NCBI GenBank assembly: GCA_024228495.1
Contig: JAAETJ010000754.1
Location: forward strand, 1-51,460
Source of the DNA: a bacterium
GTDB lineage: Bacteria > Pseudomonadota > Alphaproteobacteria > Rhizobiales > JAKIUO01
DNA length: 51,460 nt
Direction of reading: 5' to 3'
Part shown: piece after piece, positions 26,577 through 35,421 of the stretch
How positions within the stretch are numbered: position 1 is the first letter of the stretch
How the letters are laid out: every line of letters begins with the position of its first letter
Notes under the pieces: generated by a model
The model's database searches: none
What the model saw: the letters and a program-made list of their open reading frames with translations, nothing else
What the model was told of the DNA's origin: nothing
Made by a program: the position numbers and the translations under genes

Positions 26577-27686
26577 CTAAACCCGACGTTCTTTCAGGGC
26601 GCGGATCATGGCGGTATAGGCCGGTTTGGGACGCAACTTGTCATCAAAGGGCAGGGGACGCGGCAAGCGTTTGGTGTGCGGATTATCTTCAAGTGCCATT
26701 TGGCGATACCAACTATAGCGATCAGACAATTGCCAGCAGATTAGTGCTTTGACCGATGGAACTTTCAATACAGAGCTTAAAAACTGATGGGTGCGTTTGG
26801 CCACTAGCTGATCTCTTGATCTTAAGCTTTTGGGATAAGAGCTGTCGTCAATATCAAACTCGGAGATATAGATATTGAGACCACGTTCGTGCAGCTTCCA
26901 CAAAAAATCTGTAAACACCTTGTCGCTATAGGCTTTGGTGGGCTGTAAATGGCCTTGCAATCCAATCGCATCAAGGGCGATCCCCGCATCCAGCAGCTCA
27001 TCAACAAGGCGCAATAGGCCCTTGCGGATATTTTTGCCAACGCGGTCATTGCGCTCGCAATGGGCCTCGTTAAGCACAAGCCGGGTGTCGGGGTCAACTT
27101 GGCTAGTCCGAATAAAAGCCTGCTTCACATAAGAGGGTCCCATCGCCTCAAACCAGGGGCCGGTACGATAGCCGTGCTTTTTCCCGTGTCCTGGCCAAAA
27201 CGGTTCGTTGACCACGTCCCAGGAGTGCAGCTTGCCCGCATAGCGTCCCGCCACCTTGTCGATATGCTCCTCAAAGATCAGGGTAATTTCGCGTGAGGGG
27301 CGCCGTTTTAACCATTGTGGAGCATTTTCATTCCAGACCAATGTATGGCCCCGCAATTGTTGGCTGTTTTGGCGGGCAAAATCGAGTAATTTGTCAGCTT
27401 CGCTAAAGTCCCATTCTCCTTCTTTCCAGCGGATATAATCGAATTTAAGTGCCACATCGGTGGTGAGAATTTTGGCATGAGAGCGATAAAGGTCCCCATA
27501 TAAGGGGTTTTCAAACACTTCCTTGCTGACCGAAGCGCCAAACAGAATACCGGCCTTTTCCGCGACACTGGCCAAGCTTTTCATGCGCGCAGCGGCAGGT
27601 GATATGCTTACCCGCGGACACAGGCCAGCAGCTACTCCAGCCCCTATACCAGTGAGGAGCGATCGTCTGGTCAATGTCTGTGGCAC
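26577..27686 (-). CDS. GH10-family glycoside hydrolase with Tat-like signal
   Basis: The protein has a GH10 (endo-beta-1,4-xylanase-like) TIM barrel. Key residues are visible: the acid/base Glu161 in WDVVNEPFW, the nucleophile Glu275 in ISEFDID, RGHTLVWN, and LNEAHCERND. An N-terminal twin-arginine signal (TLTRRSLLTGIGAGVAAG) points to export. The open frame extends to 27923, but that would cover the divergent wecG start. The GTG at 27686, with AAGGAAAA just upstream, starts right before the Tat motif and gives 369 residues. The usual GH10 segment E-N-x-M-K-W is altered here (TTDVALKFDYIRW), so the substrate may not be plain xylan. Neighbouring glycosyltransferases suggest a role on the cell's own polysaccharide, by inference. 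Confidence 0.85.
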   Translation of the reverse strand: MPQTLTRRSLLTGIGAGVAAGLCPRVSISPAAARMKSLASVAEKAGILFGASVSKEVFENPLYGDLYRSHAKILTTDVALKFDYIRWKEGEWDFSEADKLLDFARQNSQQLRGHTLVWNENAPQWLKRRPSREITLIFEEHIDKVAGRYAGKLHSWDVVNEPFWPGHGKKHGYRTGPWFEAMGPSYVKQAFIRTSQVDPDTRLVLNEAHCERNDRVGKNIRKGLLRLVDELLDAGIALDAIGLQGHLQPTKAYSDKVFTDFLWKLHERGLNIYISEFDIDDSSYPKSLRSRDQLVAKRTHQFLSSVLKVPSVKALICWQLSDRYSWYRQMALEDNPHTKRLPRPLPFDDKLRPKPAYTAMIRALKERRV

Positions 27687-27887
27687 GCGTTTTCCTTGCT
27701 TTGTTCTGCTTGAACTATAGACATATAGGGGGGCTGCGCCAATGACACTATTTTGTATAGGTAAATACAACGAGATAGTATAGGGCTGGCTCTGCCTCTC
27801 AGATTTGGCACAAAGGTTGCTCTGATTGGCAGTGAGGGATTTTACCCGGTGTGTTATGAAACAGGCGGATTTTAGCCTGTATGGCAG

Positions 27888-28691
27888 ATGAATTTTGAAA
27901 GAGAGTGTGAATTGGCATTGCAAAATCAGTTAAGGATCAATCTGGGGACCATGGACCAAACGGTGAACCGCTTGGCTGATGATGCCTTGGCGGGGAAGGG
28001 CTTTACGGTTTTTACTCTAAATCTTGATCATCTTGTTAAGCTGCGGGTCGATAAGCTGTTTCGTGCCGCCTATCTGCGCGCCAAATATGTAACGGCTGAT
28101 GGCTGGCCAATTGTCTGGCTGGCCCGTAACAAGGGCGCGGATCTTGAGCGCACGACGGGTGCCGATCTGGTTAATCCCTTGTGCGAGCAAGCGGCCAAGC
28201 TAGAGATTCCCGTCTATTTCTTTGGTTCCACTGAACAAGCGCTACAATCGGCGGCAGCTGATTTAAAGACGCGTTATCCGGCCCTGCAAGTGGTGGGCAT
28301 GGAAGCACCGGAATTTGGTTTTGACCCCGCATCAAGCGGCGCAGATGACGCCATTGAGCGCATTGCACTTTCAGGTGCCGGGCTTTGTTTTCTGGCACTT
28401 GGTGCGCCTAAGCAGGAATTATTCGCGGACCGGGCCTTTGAGCGATGTCCACATGTTGGCTATTTGTGCATTGGCGCAGCACTTGATTTTTTGGCCGGTC
28501 ACCAGCAACGCGCTCCCAAATGGATGCAAAATACCGGCACCGAATGGTTTTACCGTCTTGCTACAAATCCTCGCAGACTGATGGGGCGCTATGCACGCTC
28601 GGCATTAGTGTTTGCGGAAATGGCGGCAAGGCAATTGTTCAAGAGTCCTCACAAGCTCCTCGATTTTTCTGTAGCGGATTTAAAAAAATGA
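27888..28691 (+). CDS. WecG/TagA/CpsF-family glycosyltransferase
   Basis: This family adds the second sugar (ManNAcA, ManNAc or similar) to an undecaprenyl-linked acceptor during surface polysaccharide synthesis. The 267-residue product shows family motifs in order: TLNLDHLVKLR, YVTADGWPIVWLAR, RTTGADLVNPL, YFFGSTEQAL, FLALGAPKQELF and a C-terminal RAPKWMQNTGTEWFYRL. Its ATG lies 202 bases from the divergent GH10 start. It overlaps the next glycosyltransferase by four bases (ATGA), so the two are probably co-translated. The exact sugar is not readable. Confidence 0.9.
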   Translation: MNFERECELALQNQLRINLGTMDQTVNRLADDALAGKGFTVFTLNLDHLVKLRVDKLFRAAYLRAKYVTADGWPIVWLARNKGADLERTTGADLVNPLCEQAAKLEIPVYFFGSTEQALQSAAADLKTRYPALQVVGMEAPEFGFDPASSGADDAIERIALSGAGLCFLALGAPKQELFADRAFERCPHVGYLCIGAALDFLAGHQQRAPKWMQNTGTEWFYRLATNPRRLMGRYARSALVFAEMAARQLFKSPHKLLDFSVADLKK

Positions 28692-29887
28692 CAAAACAAC
28701 AGCTAATTCTGATCCATCCCATCGATCCGCGCGGCGAAAAAGTCGGCGGTATAGAGACCCATGTGCGATTGCTGACCCAATGCTACCCGGATGATTTTTC
28801 GGTGTTGCTGGTGGGCGTTGATGCCATTGGTGATCTGACGCCGGGTGAGATCACCATGGTAAATGTTGGAGATCGCGAGATTGAATTTTTGCCAGTCATG
28901 AACTATGATGATGAAACGGCTAAACACGCCGCTAAAAAACTGACCAAATCATTGACCTTTCGCTTTGTCATTGCGCTTTCGAGTTATTACCTGACCATAT
29001 ACAAGCTGGCCCATCGCATGCCCTCAAGCGCTGACTTGCAGCGTTTCGAGTTCGCCCCCTTTGCCAAGGCCTTGCGCATCCCAACCATCCAGGTGGTGCA
29101 TGGAGAGGGGCGTAAAGATCAAAAAATGGACAGTCTTATCAAAAAGTTCTGGTACATCCAGGCGGCCAATGAAAAAATTGCCATGAAACTTGCCAATCAT
29201 ATTTTATGCGTCAATCCCAATATCAAGAAGCGCATTGAAGAAGAGTTTCCAGCTCAGGCTGAGAAATCCGAAGTGATGACAGTGTCAGTGGATACAAGGA
29301 TTTTTTCCCCTAGCCCGTTTGATGTCAGCGATGATATTTTTAAGCTGGTGTTCACAGGCCGACTGGATGCGTTTAAGGATCCCGCTTTATTGTTTAAAAC
29401 CATAAAACTGTTGGGAGAAAAGCTCGACGGCAAGGTTGAGTTTCACTATGTTGGCACGAGCGATCCGCACCGTTATGACGAGTTCAAGGATATTGAACAT
29501 CTGACCGTGCGTCATGGTTTTCAAAAGGCCAACGGTGTTGCCGATATTTTGTCAAAGGTTCATGCCGGGATCATTACCTCTCATTTTGAAGGCATGCCTT
29601 GCTTTATGTTGGAGGTTCTATCTTCGGGTCGTCCTATGGGCTGTATCAAGCTTCCGCAATATGAGCTGATAGTCAAACCACCGGTTAGTGGATTCTTTGT
29701 CGAGCGCGCCGTGACCGATGAGCAAAGTGCCCAAGAGATGGCTAGTGCGTTCGTCGATATGTGGAGTGAAATAAAAGAAGGGTCGATTGATCCAGGTATG
29801 GTGCATCAATGTATCGATCCCTTCACAGTCGATAATCAGCTGCCGCGTGTCTTTGATATCCACCGTAAACTGGTTAGCGCTGATTAG
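28688..29887 (+). CDS. GT4-type glycosyltransferase
   Basis: The 399-residue protein has the GT-B layout. An N-terminal half begins LILIHPIDPRGEKVGGIETH, the glycine-rich acceptor loop. The C-terminal half holds FTGRLDAFKDPALL and the EX7E-type motif HFEGMPCFMLEVLSSG that binds the nucleotide sugar. No membrane segment is clear. The open frame starts at 28520, but the ATG at 28688 overlaps the wecG stop and begins a proper Rossmann strand. It probably extends the polysaccharide started by the upstream enzyme. Confidence 0.88.
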   Translation: MTKQQLILIHPIDPRGEKVGGIETHVRLLTQCYPDDFSVLLVGVDAIGDLTPGEITMVNVGDREIEFLPVMNYDDETAKHAAKKLTKSLTFRFVIALSSYYLTIYKLAHRMPSSADLQRFEFAPFAKALRIPTIQVVHGEGRKDQKMDSLIKKFWYIQAANEKIAMKLANHILCVNPNIKKRIEEEFPAQAEKSEVMTVSVDTRIFSPSPFDVSDDIFKLVFTGRLDAFKDPALLFKTIKLLGEKLDGKVEFHYVGTSDPHRYDEFKDIEHLTVRHGFQKANGVADILSKVHAGIITSHFEGMPCFMLEVLSSGRPMGCIKLPQYELIVKPPVSGFFVERAVTDEQSAQEMASAFVDMWSEIKEGSIDPGMVHQCIDPFTVDNQLPRVFDIHRKLVSAD

Positions 29888-29967
29888 GTTGAAAGGAATG
29901 ATCTCAGGTAATTGGTTAGAGTGAATTTTTGAAATGATACAAGTCGGGAATTTTGGGAGCTAAGAAC

Positions 29968-31377
29968 GTGGTTGAAAAAACAAAAACAGGAAAAAGGGGC
30001 AAGTCTAAACCGAGCGACGAACAGGTAAAATCGGAAAGCAATCCTGATATTGGCGGCCTGACAGCGTCCCTTGAAGCTCTTGTCTCTATCGCTGATGAAG
30101 GAGAAAAAAGAACTGCTGGAGATGTTGTTCAACTATCTGCCCGTACGCCAAAAGACTGTAAGGGAAAAGAGCGTTCAAAGAAAAAATCATCTGCTCAAAA
30201 AAAGCGGAGCTCCTCCAGAGATAAAGTGCAAATGCCATCGATCAAAGACGCGGAAATTGAAGACGCGGAGTCATTGGGGGTGGTTGAACTTTTGGGCGCG
30301 CTCAAATCTGATATTGATAGTTTGCGCCAGGACAATGAAGAGTTTAAAGTCCGCTTGTTGAGCTCTCCTCTGGCGCGTAGTAATTCTGCTCTGGAAGCTG
30401 GCGATGATAAGTCTGAATTGCATACGCTGCTCGAAGCTCTTAAAGCTGATATCGGCAATCTGCGTGAAGAAAATGATCAATTGCGGACCGAGGCCTTTGC
30501 GGCTCAAGACAATGTCCCCACCGATGAGAGTGGTGATGAAGAACTCTACGGCATGTTGGCGGAGCTGAAAGATGATATCGTTTCTATGCGCACAGAAAAT
30601 GATGCTTTGCGTGCCGGCGATTTGACGACACCTTCCGCCAGATCAGCGCAAAATAGTGATGATGTGACGATGGTATTGCGCGAACTCAAATCAGATATCA
30701 ATGATCTTAAACATGATAATGAATCATTGCGTCTGGAAAACCTGACCGCTCGCGATGGTGCCTATTTTGACAATCTTGGCGGCCAGTACGAAGCTTACCG
30801 GAACGACGAAAGTAGTGTGGCATCTGGGCTGTTAAAGATTGTTGGCGCGCTCGCTCTTGCTTTGACGGCCGGTGGTGGCGGCTATTATTTTGCCAAAACG
30901 CAAGGCGGCATGCAGGTTCCGATGAATCGCTCAATGTCAGTCCCGGCTACCGGCGGAAATATCGCGCTGAACCAGCCATCTGGAAAATCGCCACCTCGCG
31001 TAAAGCCATTGGCACCAGTTGTCAAACCCGTTACAGCTCCGGTTAAAATCAAAACTGCCAAAGCACCACCCGTGCCGGTGACCGCACTCAATTCAACCGT
31101 CAGCTTGGATGTTGAAACGGCTATGATGGCCCGCGCCAGTGGCTTGATGGAGGCACGTGATATTGGCTCCGCGCGGATGGTTTTTGTTTATCTGGCAAGG
31201 CATGGCAGCGCGGTGGCGATGACCCGCTTGGCGCAGACCTACGACCCGCAATTCCTTGGCCTGCAAGGGTTCGATGCGGGCAAGAATGGCGATCTGGTGC
31301 GTGCTAAGCGCCTTTATGGTGCCGCTTCCGGTATGGGGGATCAAGAAGCAGCGACCCGCTTGCAAGAGATGCAATAG
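29968..31377 (+). CDS. Membrane-anchored coiled-coil protein with four internal repeats and a Sel1-like tail
   Basis: I do not recognise this gene as a named family. From the GTG at 29968 (GGGAG eight bases upstream; a TTG at 29953 is also in frame) it encodes 469 residues. The first 100 are very polar and Lys/Ser-rich. Four similar segments begin near residues 108, 154, 196 and 236, with the pattern L-x-(E/A)-L-K-x-D-I-x-x-(L/M)-(R/K)-x-(D/E)-N-(D/E)-x-L/F. They should form short coiled coils. A single membrane segment (about 288-308, LLKIVGALALALTAGGGG) is followed by a Pro/Lys-rich linker. The C-terminus (about 380-469) is Sel1/TPR-like, with ASGLMEARDIGSARMVFVYL and RAKRLYGAASGMGDQEAATR. 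It follows the glycosyltransferases and may organise polysaccharide assembly, by inference. Confidence 0.75.
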   Translation: MVEKTKTGKRGKSKPSDEQVKSESNPDIGGLTASLEALVSIADEGEKRTAGDVVQLSARTPKDCKGKERSKKKSSAQKKRSSSRDKVQMPSIKDAEIEDAESLGVVELLGALKSDIDSLRQDNEEFKVRLLSSPLARSNSALEAGDDKSELHTLLEALKADIGNLREENDQLRTEAFAAQDNVPTDESGDEELYGMLAELKDDIVSMRTENDALRAGDLTTPSARSAQNSDDVTMVLRELKSDINDLKHDNESLRLENLTARDGAYFDNLGGQYEAYRNDESSVASGLLKIVGALALALTAGGGGYYFAKTQGGMQVPMNRSMSVPATGGNIALNQPSGKSPPRVKPLAPVVKPVTAPVKIKTAKAPPVPVTALNSTVSLDVETAMMARASGLMEARDIGSARMVFVYLARHGSAVAMTRLAQTYDPQFLGLQGFDAGKNGDLVRAKRLYGAASGMGDQEAATRLQEMQ

Positions 31378-31660
31378 CGGCTCTGTTTCACATTGCGTGA
31401 TGCCACCTTTTGCTGGAGTGCAGAGGCAGACACATAAGTGGCCCCATGGAAGATCGCTTAGAATGGATCCTCGACAAATATGCGGGGTGACTTCATTGCC
31501 CAGAATAAGATGTGTGGCCGCATATTTTCAACGACGACGAGGGGAAGGAATCCAGTCCCAATCACCATCTCGGACATACACATTTCCCAGCTTTCGTCAT
31601 CCCCGGACAAGCGGAGCGCAGATCCGGGGATACAATCCTGTAGATATTCAAAGGTGCTGC
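31378..31660. repeat. Dispersed-repeat region between convergent genes
   Basis: The 283-base gap between two convergent genes contains ATCCCCGGA (31599-31607) and TCCGGGGAT (31623-31631), a nine-bp hairpin. It is typical of dispersed palindromic repeats of the GTCATCCCCGGA type. Short open frames across it on both strands look like repeat-encoded shadows. The hairpin may also serve as a convergent transcription stop. Confidence 0.5.
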
Positions 31661-32770
31661 TCAACCGCGCTCGCGCAAGATTTTTTCAAACAGATCGCTA
31701 TATTGTTTAGCGCCGATTACCATATCAAAGCTTTTGGCGCGCTCGATACGGGGCAGGGGGTCACCCGGGTTTTCAAGGATCTTGTCGACCTCACTGGCAA
31801 GGGTGGCAGGGGTGAGATCTATTGCCAAAAGCGCCCCATAGCGGCCATCATCCAGCACTTCTCGCGGCCCGCCGCAATCGGTTGCCAGCACCGGTAGGCC
31901 AAAGCCCAGCGCTTCCACTAGCACCAGACCAAAACTCTCAGTTATCGAGGTGAGGGCAAAGCATTTTGCTCTGGCGTAATAAGCGCCGGTATCTTGCACA
32001 TAGCCCGGTAGCGTGACGTGATGTGACAGGCCGAGTTCTTCAATTAGCAAGGTCAGCTTCTGTCGCTCGCTTCCCTCACCCAGAATGATCAGGCTTGCTG
32101 ACTTGTCTACGAGCTGTGCGAAGGCCTTGATGAGCAGATCAAAGCGCTTGTTAGGGACAAGGCGCCCTACTGATAGAATTATATTTTCGCGCGCTTGCAG
32201 ATCCGCTGGGTCATGATTTGGAGGGCAGGCGGGTAGCGGCACTGGATTGTAGATCCGCACGAGCTTGTCGCGCCGGGCTTTCCAATCCACGGCGAGACTC
32301 TCCAGCAATTTATCGGAAACGGCGACAACTTGCGCAGCATATAGGCTCATCGCTGGCAGGTTTTTATAACCAAGCCAGCTTAATTTGCCGGTCTTGTATT
32401 CTTCAAAGCCATGATAGGTGAGTACGAGAGCAGGTGTTTTATTGATCGTATTTCGTTTCGCCAGATTTCTAGCTTTGGAGAGCACCGAGGCTGCAACAAT
32501 CTTGAAATTGGCCGAGGCAATCGCCGAAATAACAATGTCTGGATTTTGCTCTATGAGGGTGCGTGAAAGCTCGCGGATCGAGGCGATGTGATGGTTTGAG
32601 AGCTGCAGTCTTTTGACGTTACCCGATAGAACAGGACTGTTTCTGCCAGCCTCGAATTCCACCACGAGGCTCACATCATGGCCTTTTTCTGCAAACCAGT
32701 TGGCGAGGTTGGCTATGACCCGTTCGGCCCCGCCATCCACCAGCCCGGGAATATAGAAAAGCAGCTTCAT
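31661..32770 (-). CDS. GT4-family glycosyltransferase
   Basis: The 369-residue GT-B enzyme starts with YIPGLVDGGAERVIANLANW, the acceptor-side loop of GT4 transferases. It has the donor-side SVGRLVPNKRFDLLIKAF and LIILGEGSERQKL, and the EX7E motif in TESFGLVLVEALGFG followed by PVLATDCGGPREVL. It is encoded opposite to the other glycosyltransferases and 17 bases downstream of the trcR-like gene. Donor and acceptor sugars are unknown. Confidence 0.9.
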   Translation of the reverse strand: MKLLFYIPGLVDGGAERVIANLANWFAEKGHDVSLVVEFEAGRNSPVLSGNVKRLQLSNHHIASIRELSRTLIEQNPDIVISAIASANFKIVAASVLSKARNLAKRNTINKTPALVLTYHGFEEYKTGKLSWLGYKNLPAMSLYAAQVVAVSDKLLESLAVDWKARRDKLVRIYNPVPLPACPPNHDPADLQARENIILSVGRLVPNKRFDLLIKAFAQLVDKSASLIILGEGSERQKLTLLIEELGLSHHVTLPGYVQDTGAYYARAKCFALTSITESFGLVLVEALGFGLPVLATDCGGPREVLDDGRYGALLAIDLTPATLASEVDKILENPGDPLPRIERAKSFDMVIGAKQYSDLFEKILRERG

Positions 32771-32787
32771 ATTCTCCCCCCCGGCAG

Positions 32788-33564
32788 CTATTCCGCTTTG
32801 TCGTCGCCCTCGCTTTTATCCTCTTCCTCTTTTCTATTTGGGAAATTGGCAAAAACATCTGCGGCTTCGCGCTTGGCGTCATCGACGGATGGGGCCTCTG
32901 AACGATCGCCCATGCCTGAAGGCACGGGAGTTTGTGGGCTATCAAACGGGTTGACATTTGCTGGTGCTGTTGTTGCCGCTGTGGGTAGCAAGGTGCCAGC
33001 CGGTTTTGGCATTTCTCCGCCTTCTTTTTTGATGCGCGCGGCAGCAATTTCAACTTCATTATCAAGATCGGTTTGTGTGCACAGGCCTAGCGCCACAGGA
33101 TCAACGGGCTGGAAATTGGAGATATTGGTGTGGGTGCGCTTTTTGATTTTTTCGATGGTAGGCTTGGTGGTGCCAACGAGGCGAATAATCTGCGGGTCTT
33201 TCAACTCGGGATGATTGCGCACCAGCCAGACGATGGCATTAGGGCGATCCTGGCGTTTTGAAACCGGCACATATTTAGGCCGCTTGCGTGTTTTTTTATT
33301 GCTGGCGGGGATGATCACATTGCTCTTTTGCAGCTTGAGATTATATTTTGCGTCTTTCTGGCCTTTTTCGATTTCTTCGCGTTTCAGCTGGTTGGAGGAA
33401 ATGGGGTCCATGCCTTTGATACCCTGCGCCACATCGTCATCGGCGATGCCTTTGACTTCGAGCATGTGGAGGCCGCAAAAATCGGCAATCTGCTCAAAAG
33501 TCAGCGAGGTATTTTCGACCAGCCATACAGCAGTGGCTTTTGGCATAAGAGGGGTATCGGCCAT
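32788..33564 (-). CDS. trcR: TrcR/DUF1013-family regulator
   Basis: This alphaproteobacterial family (DUF1013) has been described as the cell-cycle transcriptional regulator TrcR. The 258-residue product starts with the family signature PLMPKATAVWLVENTSLTFE and EQIADFCGLHMLEVKGIADD. A middle block follows (RPNAIVWLVRNHPELKD, KPTIEKIKKRTHTNI). The tail is Pro/Ala and then acidic, with low complexity (KEEEDKSEGDD). The two WLV...T segments resemble small DNA-binding helix pairs. It is a good marker for Alphaproteobacteria. Confidence 0.85.
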   Translation of the reverse strand: MADTPLMPKATAVWLVENTSLTFEQIADFCGLHMLEVKGIADDDVAQGIKGMDPISSNQLKREEIEKGQKDAKYNLKLQKSNVIIPASNKKTRKRPKYVPVSKRQDRPNAIVWLVRNHPELKDPQIIRLVGTTKPTIEKIKKRTHTNISNFQPVDPVALGLCTQTDLDNEVEIAAARIKKEGGEMPKPAGTLLPTAATTAPANVNPFDSPQTPVPSGMGDRSEAPSVDDAKREAADVFANFPNRKEEEDKSEGDDKAE

Positions 33565-33705
33565 AATAAATTCTCCGGCCTCCGGGGTTTAAAGAGGGAG
33601 GCGCTCTTGAAGTTTGCATAAACTGTTTGGGAAACGTACGCTCATTATAAGCAAGGAATGAGGGAAATCCAACCCAAAAGCCCAAAAAGCGAAAAAACCC
33701 GATTT

Positions 33706-33984
33706 TTAGAAGCAGCGCTTCATAATACGGCAGCGGGTTTTGCCGCTGGGGTATCGCGCTTTTGCAGGGTCATTGCGCAAGGTAGAGCAAATCCGTTTTA
33801 GGCCAGCCATTTTTAACTATCCCTGACGATGGCCGGTTTTAGAGGCCCAGCAATCGGCCTTGCGCTCGCTTTTGCCGCGGCGCAGATGATCACATTCATG
33901 GGTGTAGATCATCCATTGTTCGACCCGCGAATACTTACTTGTCCAGTTCCGTGTGATTATGTTGAAGCCACCGATTCTCTTCAT
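33706..33984 (-). pseudogene. Broken metallopeptidase-like gene with an in-frame TAG
   Basis: The frame starts at an ATG two bases after the galE stop. It encodes EQWMIYTHECDHLRRGKSER followed by KADCWASKTGHRQG. The HECXH plus later ADC pattern resembles a family of small zinc-peptidase-like proteins. A TAG at 33817-33819 follows the Gly, at the place where Trp (TGG) is expected in GRRQGWL-type sequences. Past it the same frame stays open as LKMAGLKRICSTLRNDPAKA, then RYPSGKTRCRIMKRCF and TAA. This fits one nonsense change in an old gene. No signal peptide is present, so the 5' end may also be lost. Confidence 0.55.
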
Positions 33985-33986
33985 TT

Positions 33987-34979
33987 CTATACTTTTAGGC
34001 CATTTTCGATGAGATGTTTTTCCCATTCATAGGCGTGCTGGACGATGGTGTTGAGGTCGTCTAGTTGCGGCTGCCAGCCAAGTTCTTTACGAATGCGGTC
34101 GGCTCCAGCGATCAGGGCAGCGGGGTCGCCTGCCCGGCGATCGGTCAATTCGACTGTGAAATCTACTCCCACAGCTTTTTTGACGGCTTCGACTACTTCA
34201 AGCACAGAGTAGCCATTGCCATATCCGCAGTTAAGAATTTTGTTTTCACCATTGCCTCGAAGATGCTCAAGGGCACGCAGATGAGCACTGACGAGGTCGC
34301 TCACATGGATATAGTCGCGAATACAAGTGCCGTCCGGCGTGTCATAATCAGTGCCAAAAACCAGTAATTTGTCCCGGTCGCCAAGCGCTGCTTGAGAGGT
34401 CACCTTTATGAGATGGGTAGCGTGCGGTGTGGATTGGCCAGTGCGGCCTTTCGCGTCGGCTCCAGCAACGTTAAAATAGCGTAAGGCGACAAAGTTCAGA
34501 TTATGGGCAAAGGAGGTATCGGTGAGCATGATCTCGGTCATCATTTTGGAGGATCCATAGGGCGAGATCGGGTTAAGCGGTGCGTCTTCATGAACGGGGT
34601 TGGTATCGGGCATGCCATAAACAGCCGCGGTCGATGAAAAAATGAAATGTTTCACGCCCCCTTTTACAGCAGCGGCAATCAAGGCGCGTGATTTGATGGT
34701 ATTGTTGAGATAATAGCCAAGCGGATCTTCGATGGATTCAGGAACAACGATGGAGCCCGCAAAATGAATGATGGCATCGACATTATAGGTGCTGATGGTA
34801 TTGGCCAGCAGCTCCATATCGCCAGCATCCCCTTGAACAAAATGGGCTTTATCGGCGACAGCCCAGCGAAACCCAGTTGACAGATTATCGACAACGACGA
34901 CCTCTTGGCCAGCTTCTATCAACTCCCAGACCATGTGACTGCCAATATAGCCAGCGCCACCCGTTATTAATACGCTCAT
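33987..34979 (-). CDS. galE: UDP-glucose 4-epimerase
   Basis: GalE interconverts UDP-glucose and UDP-galactose and so feeds the nearby polysaccharide genes. The NAD-binding GGAGYIGSH opens the protein. The catalytic pair is in YGSSKMMTE (Tyr-X3-Lys), with the Ser/Thr in FSSTAAVYG. LRYFNVAGAD and the C-terminal GDPAALIAGADRIRKELGW also match. The frame begins at 35027, but MSVLITGG (ATG at 34979) is the natural start, giving 330 residues. The gene ends two bases before the broken metallopeptidase-like gene. Confidence 0.93.
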   Translation of the reverse strand: MSVLITGGAGYIGSHMVWELIEAGQEVVVVDNLSTGFRWAVADKAHFVQGDAGDMELLANTISTYNVDAIIHFAGSIVVPESIEDPLGYYLNNTIKSRALIAAAVKGGVKHFIFSSTAAVYGMPDTNPVHEDAPLNPISPYGSSKMMTEIMLTDTSFAHNLNFVALRYFNVAGADAKGRTGQSTPHATHLIKVTSQAALGDRDKLLVFGTDYDTPDGTCIRDYIHVSDLVSAHLRALEHLRGNGENKILNCGYGNGYSVLEVVEAVKKAVGVDFTVELTDRRAGDPAALIAGADRIRKELGWQPQLDDLNTIVQHAYEWEKHLIENGLKV

Positions 34980-35421
34980 TTGAGGAACCTTTTTGATTTC
35001 GTTGAATGATTTTTTGTTGAATACCAAGGCTGTTCTGGATTGTCCGTACGGATAGTGTCTAAATTTTTTTGTATCAATAGACCAAATTTTACTTTGCGAA
35101 TAGCCTTTAATCGACTGATAAGACGACTTGCTGACTTGATTTGATAGAGATCGCGAATAAGCGTTTGTTGGAATATACTGGAGACGTATTAATAATTTTT
35201 GGATTACCTTCGTCTTTGATCGAGATCATATCCAAATCATCTGACAGGCAGATATCATGAGACTTGTGATTGCATGAATACCATTTGACAAAAATTGCCT
35301 AGTATTTCGTACCCCGTTTGATGAACTCGGGCCAAGGTCCCTATCAATCAGCTACCAGGCGAAAAAAACAGCCATCCGGATATAGGGGGACGAAACAGGG
35401 GATTTATAGAGGTTCCCTAAT
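34980..35421. other. AT-rich intergenic region upstream of galE
   Basis: This 442-base stretch is clearly richer in A and T than its neighbours. It must contain the galE promoter on the minus strand. A 60-odd codon open frame on the minus strand (ending in SIKSSQQVVLSVD) has no good start codon, and I do not recognise it. It could be the remnant of a transferred gene. I see no tRNA or repeat. Confidence 0.35.

Noticed and set aside
27687-27923. N-terminal extension of the GH10 protein
   Set aside because: The residues are unlike an export signal and overlap the divergent wecG start. The GTG at 27686 precedes a proper Tat motif.
31458-31710. Small open frames on both strands between the coiled-coil gene and the GT4 gene
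   Set aside because: They lie on a dispersed palindromic repeat, and neither has a ribosome site or recognisable protein motif.
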